Source: Saccharum officinarum
Taxonomy: Eukaryota > Streptophyta > Magnoliopsida > Poales > Poaceae
Direction: 5' to 3'
Assembly (NCBI GenBank): GCA_020631735.1
Contig: CM036159.1
Location: 99,149,670 to 99,213,669 of the forward strand
Length of the DNA stretch: 64,000 nt
The position numbers and the translations under genes were made by a program. Each line of letters opens with the position of its first letter. Positions within the stretch are counted from its first letter, which is position 1. The notes under the pieces are model-generated. The model was not told where the DNA came from. It did not search any database and saw nothing but the letters and a program-made list of their open reading frames with translations. Below, piece by piece: positions 44,341 to 56,680 of the stretch.

Positions 44341-46797
44341 ACTTGTCTTATCTAAGTACCTTAAAAAATACATCTACCTACATACAATTATTTTTACTCT
44401 ATGCATGAAATAAAGTCTGTATCAAATATAATACCACAACGTAATACAGGCCCTGCGTGGCAAGGCCACGCCCCTTTCTAGTGTAGATCTAAACGGTATC
44501 TCATCTAAGTAATTTCTAGCAGCAATTAGCTCCGCCGCATCCAATCGTTTCCGCGTAACCATGACTGGTTAAATTTAAAAAATTGATCGAGGCGACGAAC
44601 CCTAGCTGAAACGTGGTCCGCATGCACATGCCACCGGGGTGTTTGTTTCTTAAACTTTGCACTAACGGCTGCTAATATAATGCCAAGCGGTGGGCAAAGC
44701 CATGGTGGCAAGGAAATATCCCCTCCGACGATCGTGCGGACCGGAGGAGCACGCTTTTCTCGCCTCCATTCTTCAGGTCAGGTCAAATACGTGCTTGTAA
44801 GCGTTCTGTCCTGCGTGTTGATTTCGGTTAAAGAGAAAAGTACTGTAAAAGCGAAGCGAGCGGAGGAAGGGAAGGGAAGGACGAAGGAGCCCTGTGGCTG
44901 GAAAGGATTTTTTTTTAAGGGGCTGGAAAGGAAACTGGGAATGCGGGCGTACGTGGCCGTCCATATCCTCTCTCTTGTTTGCTAACATTTCCTCGTCGCC
45001 GCGGTCCCGTCCCCCGATCTTCTACGCGCGTAGCTCTGTAGCCCGTTCACGTTGATGTTGCATTGCATGGACGCCCGCTCTCACGCATGCATGCACAAGT
45101 CTACCTTGTTTGGCGTAGCTATGGCCCTAGAAAACTTGTAGATTTCTTGGAGGTGCTTACCAGTACAAAATTCTACATCTAGAGTTTATACATGTTAAGT
45201 GCATTTACCTGATTTATTTCGTTTATATTTTAAATTAAATAAAATATTTAAACAACTCTTGGTTCTAGAGATGACATGGTCTCAGGTGGATATCCCATCT
45301 TGCTTTTGCGTTTGGTTCACAGTCCGCTAGAGACAGGATTATCACACTAAGAAATATACCCTCCACGTATGGGCTCTACTTGCCTCTAAAAATCTCACGG
45401 ATCAAGTCATCGCAGGTGGAGCGAGTGTTGCATACATGGGTGAGAAGTGCGGGGAAGAGGAGTGTGGGTTAGGCCGATGCTGATGTTAAGGAAGAAGGTG
45501 GTGTGGGAGCCACGAGTGCGGGAAGAGGGAGTTGCGAGCATGGGGAAGGAGCTGCGGCACGCAAGAGCAACACCAGGCTGTTTGTGTCGTTTGGATGGGA
45601 CCGTTTTATCCCACCTTGTCTTGGAACCAAATACAACTAAAGTTACCGGACGCACTCCAACAAATGTACCATAATTCAAGCTAATATAAATATATGTTGG
45701 TTGCTCCCTTGGTCTCTGAATAAATCAATTCTTATAATTATCTTTAGTTAATCCTTTTATGTTTGATTAAATCCATAGAAAATAGAATAAATATTTATGA
45801 CACTAAATAAATACACTAGAAAAATATTTGTTATGGTGTTTTTTTATAGATTTGTTATGGTGTATTTAACCATACTAATTTCGTAAATTTGACAACCTTT
45901 TATGTTGTGTGCCCGCCGGCGTAGGAGATCCGGATGAGGGCTGGCATTGGCACTACAGCAAACGTGGATGGAGGATGGACAGGTCAGCGTGGGCCCCTGA
46001 AAGTGGCACATTACTATATGTATTATATATTTCCCTCGATCTTATCTTCGGTGACTCATTTCCGCATGTGATCAGCCACGAGTCCACGACACTCGGACTT
46101 ATCAAATGTCACCGGTCACCCTATCTTGGTGGCTCTTTTGCGCGTACCCGCCTCGAGTTATGGAACTTGTTATCCTCACATAGGGGCACCACCTTTATCT
46201 TCAAATCTAAAATGAGGGAACGAGGCCCATGTTTTAAAGAGTTTCATGGTTTTGTTGTCCCATTAGGGAGAACATTCGCCAAACCAAGGTGTAATTTTAC
46301 TTTTCTATTTTTACGAAACACAATACATACACGAACTCATATCATCTTTACTTGTACGTCGAAAGATGAGATGGTATTAGTGATGATATTAATAAAAAAT
46401 AGGACCTAGAGTAATAGCCACATATCACTAGGTTAGTGGTGCAGCGTTCGGTGGTTACGAATCTTATGGCTTATGGTTGCACCACGGTTGGAGAGAAAAA
46501 CAAGTGGGAAACAAAAGACGAGAGAGAGAAAAACACCATGAGAGAGGAGAACGAGGGCGAACAGGAAACATAGACTGCGCTTGGCTTTGTTTTTTTTTTA
46601 CTGTGGTTGCGACTGTGGCGGCTTTGATTCTCTTTGTGGCCACTGTAGCTACTAAGGACTTGGCGGTGGCTGCTGCAGTTAGGGCAGCCGATTAGGCTGA
46701 TATAAAACGTAAGTTACTCCTTTGGCATCATCATGGGATAGACCAGCTAACCCAAAATTAAAATTTAAACATATGCATAACAATGTAAAGTAGCGTT
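44341..46797. other. Intergenic region, no gene modelled
   Basis: CCCCTTTCTAGTG at 44471-44483 resembles another CACTA-type end (CACTAGAAAGGGG on minus), and CTCCCTTGGTCTCTGAATAAA near 45706 resembles a Stowaway end. Neither has a partner. Short frames (45407-45679, 45909-46409) have no recognisable domain. Confidence 0.35.
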
Positions 46798-46802
46798 TCT
46801 CA

Positions 46803-47065
46803 GCCTTGTTTAGTTCCCTCAATTCTCCCTCAAATTTCACTATGCAAAAAGAAGATTCTCCGTCACATCAAAATGTCGGCAAATGCATGGAGTACTAAAT
46901 GTTGATGAAATCAAAAACTAATTGCACAGTTTTGTTGTACTTTACGAGACGAGCATTTTAAGCCTAGTTAGTCAAAATTTGGATAATTTTTACCAAATAC
47001 AAACGAAATGCTACAGGAATTCTGATACAGTGTTTTTCTTCCCAATTCCGTGAACTAAACGAGGC
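46803..47065. mobile_element. MITE of the 'CGTTTAG' family, longer copy (263 bp)
   Basis: Starts GCCTTGTTTAGTTCC and ends GAACTAAACGAGGC. CTCA is present on both sides. It shares AAATGCATGGAGTACTAAATG and ACTAATTGCACAG with copy 1 and has the same orientation. It lies 128 bp before the TATA box of the protease-inhibitor gene. Confidence 0.78.
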
Positions 47066-47192
47066 CTCAATTCAATCGTAGTACAGGGTTTCTTCTCCAA
47101 GTTGCCTGTTTATCTGCCACCACTTGCTCGCTTATCAGTGGACGACCCAGGGGCGCGTGGGGCCCTTGTCCGGACGGGAACGGGACGGTTTC

Positions 47193-47198
47193 TATAAA
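47193..47198 (+). promoter_or_regulatory. TATA box of the Bowman-Birk inhibitor gene
   Basis: TATAAA, 139 bp before the ATG. The start of transcription is expected near 47225, giving a leader of about 110 nt. Confidence 0.7.
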
Positions 47199-47336
47199 GA
47201 AGGCTTCTATTAGCCGCGTACAGATAGACAAGCAACTCCACTCCAACCAGCCAGAACAACAACCGGAAGAGAAGAGGAGAGGAGGCTCACCAATCGCTAC
47301 TAATTCTCGCAGAGAGAAGCAATCAGAGATTCAGAC

Positions 47337-47878
47337 ATGAGAACCCAAGCGCTGTTCTTCCTCACGTTCGCCCTTCTCGCCGTGCTCGCGCAATCCAGCA
47401 ACAGGCACCACCACCACCACCACTCCCATGTTCAAAGCAGAGGTAGGCGCCTCGATTCCTTCCCCTCTTTTGAGGTTTTCCGACCAGTGAATCCAAGGTT
47501 TTTTTGGGTTTTTTCCCCGCTGGATTCGGCAGGAAAGCTCAAGATTTGTTGTTTTTTGTTTTCCTTGTTGTTCTGTCTGGCTTACGGGTCCCCAATCGAT
47601 CTCTGCTTTCAGGGCAGGGAGGAGGAGGAGGAGGGGAGCTGGCGAGCCGGGGGAAGGCGGCGGCGCGAGCGTGGCCGTGCTGCGACAGCTGCGGCGGGTG
47701 CACCAAGTCGGAGCCGCGGCGGTGCCAGTGCCTGGACACAGTGCCCCGCGGGTGCCACCCGGCGTGCAGGGACTGCGTCAAGTCCAGCCTCAGCGCCGAC
47801 CCGCCGGTGTACCAGTGCATGGACCGCGTCCCCAACTTCTGCCAGCGTCGCTGCACCGCGCCCGCCGCTGCGCACTGA
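47337..47878 (+). CDS. Bowman-Birk-type serine protease inhibitor, secreted
   Basis: Two exons (47337-47442 and 47613-47878) joined by a GT-AG intron of 170 bp encode 123 aa. Residues 1-20 form a signal peptide (RTQALFFLTFALLAVLAQSS). A run of six His and a Gly-rich linker (about residues 36-45) follow, then a 12-cysteine Bowman-Birk domain from CCDSCGGC to the C-terminus. The first reactive loop CTKSEPRRC places Lys at P1, predicting trypsin inhibition. The second half (CVKSSLSADPPVYQC) lacks a standard loop, as is usual in cereal inhibitors. Such proteins act in the apoplast or seed against proteases of insects and microbes and are often wound- or jasmonate-induced; no regulatory motif here proves this. 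The intron position within the sequence after the His run gives the only open continuous frame through the Cys domain. Confidence 0.9.
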
Positions 47879-48600
47879 CCGTTCGGTCGGCCGGCCGCCC
47901 AGCCGAGCCGACGACTGATTTCTGCTTGCTCTTGACCCACCAGCCACCAACCGCTCCAACCTTTACCCACCCAGCCGGCGGTGGATTAGGATTTTTGTGT
48001 GTGTAAAGACTACAGAGAGATGAGGAATCTGTAATCTGATGAGCGAGCAACCAAACCAATCTTGGACCCTGCACGTCTGTGGTGTCCTTTTTTTTTTTGT
48101 GTGTGTGTGTATTTTGACCTCTGCTCTGTATCTGTATGGTTGACTCTTCTTGTCTGCGAGGAGAGAGCACGGTGAATCACCGAGATTGGAGAAAAGACAC
48201 TGGCTTTTCTTGCTTGCCGTTTATGAGCTTTCGACAGGGAACACTCCACACCGTCCACGGCTTGGTGTGGATCTTTCCTATGGATTTTTTTTTGGAGAAC
48301 ATGCCTTGGCGTGGATCTTTCGTCTAGATATATTTTGGGAGCAGAGCACAGACGCTCGTGCCTGTTCATGCCTGTAGATGATGGACCTGGACGCTAATCC
48401 GGTCTCCCGCGGCAGGTCGAGGACGAGGCTGAGAGCCAGGCTCATCCACCGAAACAGGAAGGTTGCTTTGCACGCCTGGTTTAAATCCAGGTGTAAAGTT
48501 TTGGCACAGTAATAGTAAAACAAATTTTAGAAGTCATCAATACTCCGCGAGACAAGTTTGTTAAACCTAAGTAATCCGGCAGCTTTACTATAGCACTACA
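47879..48600 (+). other. 3' UTR and flank of the inhibitor gene
   Basis: It contains a T run followed by (GT)n near 48091-48112. No further coding frame was recognised. Confidence 0.4.
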
Positions 48601-49015
48601 TGTTAGAATGATCTTCTAACTATAGAAGACCTTGACTCGCGCCTTGATCGGGGGCGCCCAGCCCATCTATGGCTGAAGGGTCTCCGTCACACTTCGCTAT
48701 AAAAAGAGGTGGGGGCCGGCGGCTCAAAGTACGAGGTTCGTCTGAGCCACATTCCCACCGACAAACCCTAAACCCGATCTTGAGTAGGGGCGCAGCCAAG
48801 TGACGGGAAGCACCTCCGCCTTCACTCCGTCACCGCATCTTTGTCATCGCCGATCTCCACTGCACCGACCTTCTCTCCAACGAACTAGATGGCAGCCATC
48901 GGATCGAGCTCCAACGCCACCGTCCCTTCCACCGATGGTTTGCTCGATCTCACTTCTCTCTCTTCCCCTCTCACGGTTCCAGTAGATCTTGTATCACGAA
49001 ATGCAAAAGATCTAC
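48601..49015 (+). mobile_element. Possible copia LTR or LTR fragment
   Basis: It begins TGTTAGAATGATCTTCTAAC and contains CTATAAAAAGAGG (48689), TTCCCACCGACAAACCCTAA and ends around ATGCAAAAGATCTACTCC. This layout matches short copia LTRs (TGTTAG start, central TATA). No target duplication or primer site was found. Confidence 0.4.
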
Positions 49016-49040
49016 TCCATATGATCCTAAAGAAATTAAC

Positions 49041-49175
49041 ACTACATTGTCAAATTATAGATTAATTAGGCTTAAAAAATTTATCTCGTAAATTAGACGT
49101 AATCCGTACAATTAGTTATTTCCTTAGTTTATTTCTTACTCCATGTACGTGTCAAACGTGCAATGAAATAGAGAC
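49041..49175. mobile_element. Partial MITE of the 'CGTTTAG' family
   Basis: TTAATTAGGCTTAAAAAATTTATCTCG followed by ACAATTAGTTATTT and GTGCAATG matches the core of the 242-bp copies, but the termini are absent. Confidence 0.4.
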
Positions 49176-50133
49176 ATCCGACCCCGACGACAAACAAAGC
49201 AGTCACTGAAAGTGGAGTGGAATTGTGGAGAGGCTCCAGCTGCGACTCCGCGCGAGCGTACACGCGGCGCAGGGCGCACTCACCCTTCTGGGTCAGTTTC
49301 ACAGTCCGCAATTGGACGCCGTCTCAAGCTGCCGAAGAGGCAGTCTCACGGAGCCAGGGAAGGAATATCCCATCCCAACAAGAAGCCTTCTGGTTTCTGA
49401 ACAGGTATTTCCGTCGCTGAAGAGCCGAAGCTTGGCTTTGGTTTTATTGGAGACCACGGATTCATGGCAAAAATCGACAAGCCGGTGGGCTCTTGTCTTC
49501 AAATTGATTGAAAGGGGTTCAGCTACCGACTACTGCAGATCCTGTTCGTTTATCTCTACTACGAGGGACCCATTAAAATTATATTAAGTCCTTAAAAAAA
49601 GTCTCCCACCGAGAGACTCTAACCATTATGCACCAATGAAATTATATCTAGGATTATAACATCATTGAAATCTATGGCTTTTAATCCTTCTTGACAGGCT
49701 TCGATTCGATCCGATGGCTAACATTATTCTGGATCTCCCGTCCCCAGGCTTCAACACATGCAGAGCACATCTCGCATACCCCCAAGGCTTCAACGCATGC
49801 AGCACATCCCGCACACCGCGGCGACGCACCGCATGAAACCAGGATCAAATCATTAAAATCTACCCAAAAACGTTGGCCAGTTTCCTTTAAAAAAAATCCT
49901 TCTGAGGCACGATCAGGACGCCGTGAAGCCCGCGTCGGACACCAGGAATCCTACCCGCTGGCCACAGCCCGGACCTCCGCACCCTGCACACTGCGCCATG
50001 CAGCTGCGCACGTCCGAACACCGTGGAGGATCGGAGGCAGTCTAGGCCAGCTTCCAGGGGCGCCGGCTTCTGGCGGAGCCCGTCGCAGTGCGAGGAGAGG
50101 AGAGGAGGTGCTCGTCGCAGCGCGAGGACCGGA
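49176..50133. other. Non-genic region
   Basis: Several frames of 60-200 aa overlap here without a shared domain. CTTCAACACATGCAG and CTTCAACGCATGCAG (49749, 49788) form a short direct repeat. Confidence 0.3.
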
Positions 50134-50437
50134 TCCCCGGCGCCGCGCCGATCGCAGGCCAAGGAACCCTTGCGGCACGGCTGCAGCGACTCGACTCCAT
50201 CTTCGAGTACACCAACCAGCGGCCGATGTTCGGCCTATACGCGCCGATCCTGGCGTTCTTCGTCTTCACCGGCATCCACGTATCACACAAATGCGCCGCG
50301 CATACCTCCCATTGCAGCGCCTGCTCGTCGCTGACTGAAGAGTGTCCGTGCACATCTCAGGTGTTACTGTGGTACAAGGCCGTGCAGACGGCGAATGGAG
50401 AGGCCGAGGAGCAAGACCGTAAAGACAAATTCCTGTG
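50134..50437 (+). pseudogene. Unidentified gene fragment
   Basis: A frame ending at 50437 contains LQRLDSIFEYTNQRPMFGLY and a hydrophobic stretch (APILAFFVFTGIHV) that could be a membrane segment. Codon use in the first half is GC-rich and gene-like. It then runs into HKCAAHTSHCSACSS, where quality drops. I do not recognise the family. There is no clear start, promoter or splice partner, so it may be a captured exon. Confidence 0.3.
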
Positions 50438-50481
50438 AGTGTATCCAGCGCACTCGCCGGTGCCGTCGTGCAGAAGAACAC

Positions 50482-50970
50482 GCCGGTGTACGCAGCATCG
50501 GGTAACGTATGCCACTGTATATTCTAGAGTTGGAGACGGCAGATGGATTTGTGGCCGAAATCAGAAAAAGAAAAGGACAGATTAACGAGAAATTTTCTAT
50601 ATACCATCATCGTATCGTATGAGTGGAAAATATTTATATTTATTTGGTTCAAAATCGTATAATGTGTTTTGCACTTGATGAATAGATAGATACGTTGCTT
50701 CTCGGTTCTAGCGTTTTTTTTTGGCAGTCGTGCGTATGGCTCTTTATTTTTAATATGTTCCTCTTACCCTGTACATCCAATTTGTTGGTACTACCAATGA
50801 GCTAATTGTGGTCGATCGATACTCATGAAGCATACAGTAGTTCAATGAAAAATTCAACAAAAATAATAATTGCCAACGCAGGTAGTTGACAAAGTCTACG
50901 CCGAGGTATATATGTGATGCGATAAGTGATGTCACCAACATCATAGGTATGCTTTGAATTATCGAGATGT
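50482..50970. other. AT-rich intergenic
   Basis: Nothing recognised. Confidence 0.35.
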
Positions 50971-51279
50971 ATGCAACACTTTTACTTATGGCTTGCTGAT
51001 TTCCTATATATATATGTCGAATCACCCACTTTAGACGAGGTCTCGCGAAAGAGGGAGGAAAGGAACAGGCAGCAACGAAAACGTCAAGAAGAGATGTCCA
51101 GTCAACAAAAGGAAGAAATTAATAGAAAACAACGTAAGTACCAAGCACGAAAGAAGGCTGCATCCCAAAATATTAGCACTTCCTGTGCTTTGTCTCAGAC
51201 AATGGCAACATCATCACCCATAGGTTACTTAAATCTCTTCATTACTTCCATTTGCACCATTAGCATTCATCCTGATTAA
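50971..51279 (+). pseudogene. Basic coiled-coil ORF fragment, transposon-associated type
   Basis: The 102-aa frame contains KREERNRQQRKRQEEM and EEINRKQRKYQARKKAA, a Lys/Arg/Gln/Glu-rich segment predicted to be helical. Similar segments precede helicase ORFs in Helitrons of grasses and in some repeat-associated proteins; this is family knowledge applied loosely. Downstream (51380-51510) an unlinked frame reads acidic/His-rich words (DENVDPDEATEWLH). No helicase or HUH motif was found. Confidence 0.3.
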
Positions 51280-52112
51280 TCCCTATTCATATGTTAAGGT
51301 GAGGCGATAACCCTAACTGAGCAGCCGCCGTTTGGAAACTGCATGCTCAATCATTGTGCAAACACCAATCATAGGAAATGACGAAAATGTCGATCCAGAT
51401 GAGGCCACAGAGTGGCTACATAGAAATGATAATTACGAACATCGACGTGGAAATGCACATGATTCCCTTTGGACATACCAACACGAAGAATATTGTTTAT
51501 AAAGACGTCCTGAACTTCTGATTAACAGTGGGTATACTCAAACCATTTTATGAGTCCTCACTTGAATGCTTGATATTTTATTTTTCGACATGTTGCCAAA
51601 CCATTTTATTTTTGGGGATTTATATTTAATTTTATTTTGTTTGCATTCCAAGTCGGGCGACTCTGCCCTAGCGCCGTCGCCGCCCCCCGCCGTCCACCAC
51701 CGCTGGTCCCCCTCCCTTCTCCTCCAGCATGTCGCCGGGGCTGAAGGGAGCAGGAATCCATTGTTTTTAATAACTTTTCCCTAGTAGATTGAGTCATTAC
51801 GGTTAGTGTCTCTTCATGCCAAATTTCTTGGTATTGGAGTTTTATCTCCTCCTCCTCCTCTCCAGCAACGGTGAAGGGGAAGAGTGGAATCGTCTTCTCC
51901 ATGACAGTTCCGTTGAAGATGAGGACGACAATTTTAGCGTCAACATCTTCTTCGACATGACGACATGAAGAGTTTTGTTTCCGGACGGCGGCATCAAGGC
52001 GGACATGATGTCGTCGCCATGGAATAATTTTCTCCGGTCTCTTCTCCATTTTGTTGTGGTTAGATCTGGCCACGATGAAGGACCAAGGAGAATAATTTTT
52101 AAATCAGTCTTC
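51280..52112. other. Non-genic region
   Basis: It contains a CCGCC-rich tract at 51660-51710 and a CTCCTCCTC run at 51846-51862. No gene. Confidence 0.35.
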
Positions 52113-52117
52113 CTCAC

Positions 52118-54006
52118 TGAAAGGTCCAAATAGGCTAGAGGGAGGGTGAATAGCCTAATTAAAACTTCTACAAGAATTACTTAACCACAAGTGTTAGTAC
52201 AATAGGTGGCGAAGCAAAATGCACTAGCTCTAACTAAATAAGCAAGCCACCTACATAAGTCTAGTACAAGGCTATCCACTAAACACAACAACAACTACAA
52301 GCTAGAAACAAGGAGTAACACGAGAGAAGAGTTTCGAGTGATTATACCACCGTGTAGACGACGAGAAGAACCAATCAATCAAACACACAAGAGAAATCAT
52401 CGGGAAGAGAACGACACGAGAATTTATCCCGAGGTTCACTTGCTTCCCGGCAAGCTACTCTCCGTTGTGGTGATACGCCCACTTGTCGGTTCGCGAGCTA
52501 ATCGACTATCAAGAGTCGAGCCCTCGGCGGACGCCGCACAACCGCACATAAGAAGAGGATCCTCCAAGCCACGAGCTCCACTAGAGTATCCAATTCGTGA
52601 ACTCCCACGGGGAAGGATCAAGAACCCCATACAACACTTGGTGAGGGCTCCAATAATCTCCAATTACGAGCTCAATCACCTCTGCTGCTCCAAGCCGTCT
52701 ACCGTGTCGGGAAACACGAAAGAGTAACAAGAAATCCGCAGCAATTCGAAGATCAAGTGCCTCTAGAATGCAACTCTCAAGTAATGCACTTGAATCTCAC
52801 TCAAGATGTACAATCCAAGCAAAGAGATAAATGGAGGAGTTATTCTCTAGCTCAAAGGATGTCTCAAGGTCAGCAAGAATGCAACAGAAACCCCCAAACC
52901 CCGGCCAACTTCTATTTATAGCGAAGGGGTACGCAGCTAGCCGTTACTGGATAACGCAGTGAAAAACGTGATGACCGGACGCATCGGTCAGGGTGACCGG
53001 ACGCGTCCGGTCACTACAGGACAAACAATAACAGTAAGCGTCAGAGAGAGCCGTTGCCGTGACCGGACGCGCTTCACCGTTTGACCGGACACGCTGCACC
53101 CGGCATCCGGTCGGAGTCTAGAGAGCTCCCACCGTGACCGAACGCGTCCGATCGCATGTGACCGGACGCGCCGCGCGTCCGATCAGCTCTTCGCCACGCT
53201 CTGTCCCTCTGGGTGCCCGACCGGACGCTCCGGTTCCGTGAGGGACCGGACGCGCCGGTTGCAAAACCCTAGTGCTCGCGCGCGTGTAGAACTGACCGGA
53301 CGCGTCTGGTCAAACCGGGACCGCGTCCGGTTCAGCGTCCGGTTGGAGTTTTTCAGAGAGAAGCACTCCGGACTTTCGCCACCTTTTCTTGCCTCTGGCA
53401 CAATGAAAAATAGGCATTTCATTTCCTTAAAAACGCCTGAATCCCGCACTCGCAAACTCGGCGGGAGGGAGAGAGAACACTAAACCCCTCTCCATCGCTC
53501 AAACTCCACCGCCTTCGCAAATGTGCTAACGCCACCAAGTGTATATCACCATGTGCATGTGTGTTAGCATTTCACAATCATTTTCAAAGGATTATGTTAG
53601 CTCTCAACTAGATCCTAATGCATATGCTCAAGACATTGATCTAGTGGCACTTGATTCCCGAACTAACCGTGATTGCCCCTCTTGATAGTCGGCTATGTAT
53701 CCTAAACCCGGTCAATCACTTCTCTACTCATCTTAGACCGGCAAAAGGAAAATCCTATAGTTATACCTTTGTCTTGCGCTCTTAGATCCTTCTCCTCCAC
53801 TTGATCATCATGTCCATCATTTTATGTGCATTCCTTCATGATCTTGCTCATCATTTCATGCACCAAATCATATGGTCTTGTGGCCATCTCTCCATGCCAT
53901 CTCCACCTCCATCACATGTTGCTTATGCCTAGCTTAATCACACTTGATCACATAACATTAGCAACTTTGGTGTCACTCAAATTCCAAAACCAAACTTGGG
54001 CTTTCA
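52118..54006 (-). mobile_element. Solo LTR, Ty1/copia Sirevirus-like, 1889 bp
   Basis: It begins TGAAAGGTCCAAATAGG and ends TTGGGCTTTCA, with a perfect target duplication CTCAC (52113-52117 and 54007-54011). GAGGGTGAATAGCC near the left end shows minus orientation. There is no internal element sequence. Confidence 0.88.
52970..53345. repeat. GACCGGACGCG array in the solo LTR
   Basis: Words such as GACCGGACGCGTCCGGTC (a perfect 18-bp palindrome near 52996), GACCGGACGCGCTTC and GCGTCCGGTT recur about twelve times. Confidence 0.75.
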
Positions 54007-54011
54007 CTCAC

Positions 54012-55169
54012 TCTTCGGTGGCAGAAAGAAGAAGGAAGATACCAGAAAGAAGAAGTTCCTCAATTCCGTCTACAGGAATGTTGGCCGTCGTTCTTTGGGC
54101 ATTTGTTCTCAGGGCATTTGCTGAGTGTTTGCTTGTGCGGTCATCCATACTGATACTGCAAGCATCTAACACGTTAGGTTTTGAGCTGTGCTATTTACAA
54201 CGTGGGTACTATTTTGTAATCCAAAGTGCTTATAACGTTTTGATATACCCAACTATCATATAATATAATTCTTCTTTCATCGCAAAAAAAATCTGAAGGA
54301 ACACTTTCGCAAATGTTGTGGACCTGGAGGCTGAAGCACTGCTCTTCAATTAGTTTGTATACAGAAACCTGTTGAGCTTGGAGTGGTGAAAACTAACGAT
54401 GTGAGTATTCCTGTATACTATTTATTTCTCTCTTTTCCCAGATGCATGCATCTATATGAATAAATGTGTTCTTTCCTGTCTACATTACAAGTACTTCTCA
54501 TTTACATGTGGGAAGGAAATGATATACCAATACCAATGTCGATCAGGGAGTAAGGTTTAACCTTTGAAGCTGCTTCTGCAAGAGATGTCGTTAGTAGTGT
54601 TTGTGATAATTGTTATCAAGGTGATAGAGATTATGCACATCCCCTTTTCAGTTTCAGCATGTCAGTTGGTGATGTATGGTCAAGAATTATTTTTTCCTTC
54701 TAACATTGGCCTTTTACCCCATGTTTCATACATTCTACTGGATTCGGTAGGTGTAATGTTTACAGTTCTGTGAGGTTTATAAAGTTTGCGACAACGCACA
54801 TAAGGGATAATGAAATATGTTACTCTGCTCAAAGTATCCATGTGGATTTTTCTTATTGCCAAAAAAATATCGTCCATTTGGTCGTTTTCATTTGTATCCC
54901 TAGAATGAATCTGTGGCGTTAGCACGGACACTGTACTAGTGTTTATAATTACCGGATTCTTGATTTTGCTAAGTGTTTGTTCGGTTATCAAGGAAAGACT
55001 CCCTGAAAAGAATCCAACTGGAATAGTTAGCTTAATTTATATAAGCAAGTAGACCTGGAATGATTTCTAGACCTAGAATAAGCTAACCGAACAAGCCCTA
55101 ATTCGAGTTTGTAATACAGATCTTTGGTGTGATTCTCGTCTTTTTTTTTTCCGATTATAAGTGAAGACA
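54012..55169. other. Non-genic region
   Basis: AT-rich. Short frames (for example 54564-54773) lack domains. Nothing was recognised. Confidence 0.35.
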
Positions 55170-55177
55170 AACACGGC

Positions 55178-55495
55178 CACTGGCGGAGCCAGGGGGGCTG
55201 GCAGGGCCATGCCCCCCCCCACATAAGTGCAAACTTATTTATGTAATAGATAATTTAATGATCTATATTAGAAGGATATAATAAAAGTTTTGTTATATAT
55301 TTTTTTTATGACTTCTGGACAATAAAATCACACAAATTTGTATTTTTATCTTTGGATGAGCCCATCCACAGTGTAAAAATCCAAACAAATAAGCTACACT
55401 CAGTTATTTTATGGTTGAAACTCTTTGGACCGGCCCCCCTGTCCATAATTTCTTTGGACCGACCCTCCTGTCCATAATTTCTGGCTCCGCCACTG
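55178..55495. mobile_element. hAT-type non-autonomous element, 318 bp
   Basis: CACTGGCGGAGCCAGG at the left and CTGGCTCCGCCACTG at the right are inverted, with a perfect 8-bp duplication AACACGGC (55170-55177 and 55496-55503). Near the right end a 27-bp unit (GGACCGGCCCCCCTGTCCAT...) is tandemly duplicated. Confidence 0.9.
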
Positions 55496-55503
55496 AACAC
55501 GGC

Positions 55504-56680
55504 CATAACACTATATTTTAATAGTATCTACACAATTTATATAGAGTTATTAATTCAGAGGAATAGTCTCGTTACCCTTCATCATAATATATCCGGCGGC
55601 GAGCGCATCGTGTTTCTTTGGCTGATCTGTACTAACTACTAAGAACAAGTCGTTGGCCTGTGATGAACTGATGATCTAGCTAAAAGAAGAGTTGTTGTGT
55701 GCAGTTGCTAGCCGGTTAGTGTTTTTGGACAAATTTAACAAAACACGTGCAAGTGCATAGTTTTTTTTAAAAAAAAAAACTGCAATGCGTAGTTTTGACA
55801 GGCTTGAAACCGTGTCTAAACTTTGGTTAGCAGCAAACGCTATGCACGGGTGAATATGTTCACTTCAGTGGTCTCATGGACCATATGGAAATTTACTCGC
55901 CAAAAAAAATGGACCATATATTTGTTCTAATACCACATGAGAAGGACTGCCACGCACGTGCTAACACAAAGAGCAAAAAGTGTCGCGGCCCTTTTTCTAG
56001 TTCGGAGCAGTCCGGCAACACGCCGGAATTAACGGCCCGCAATGAAAACGGCCCAAGCAACCGCAGCCCAGGAGGAGGGGAGGATTCGGCGGCAGAGCGG
56101 AGACGGGGACGGGCAGTCGGGCACTCCTCCGCTCCCATCCCACGTTTAGCACCACCTCGCCAGCGGAAGGCAGACGCGCCGCGAGCTCCCTCGATAAGAA
56201 GAGCGCCCATACTTATCTTGACGGGGTCGACGGGCGATCACGGAGGCCCGTGGCCTAGGTCAGTGGCCCTCGTAGCACTGGGAGGGCGCGCTGGCTTACC
56301 ATCTCCACAAGTGTGGACGGGGTACGCGTTAGCGCGGCCCCCGCCAAAGCAAAGAAAATTTAAGATAAAATTAAAATTGGAAAAATTCAAATTAAATTTG
56401 AAATGAACGAAAAGGTGTTTTTAAAATTTAGCTATTTAATTTATTAATACAATATACAGATATTAAACTTCTCTAGCTATTCAATGCAGCAAGAAATTAA
56501 GTCTTCAAACCATTTCCAAATTGACTTCTGTTGAAGTTATTCACGCTCCTGTGGCGAATTTTAAATTTCACATAGGAGTACTGTAAGTGATAAAGTTAAT
56601 GACGTTGGGTTATTATTTTATTATAATATAATATATATTATTACACGTGCAAATCCACGGGGAGGAAGCTGGACCCAGCA
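55504..56680. other. Non-genic region
   Basis: A frame at 55876-56406 is open but has no domain. 56360-56640 is strongly AT-rich. No gene was supported. Confidence 0.3.
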
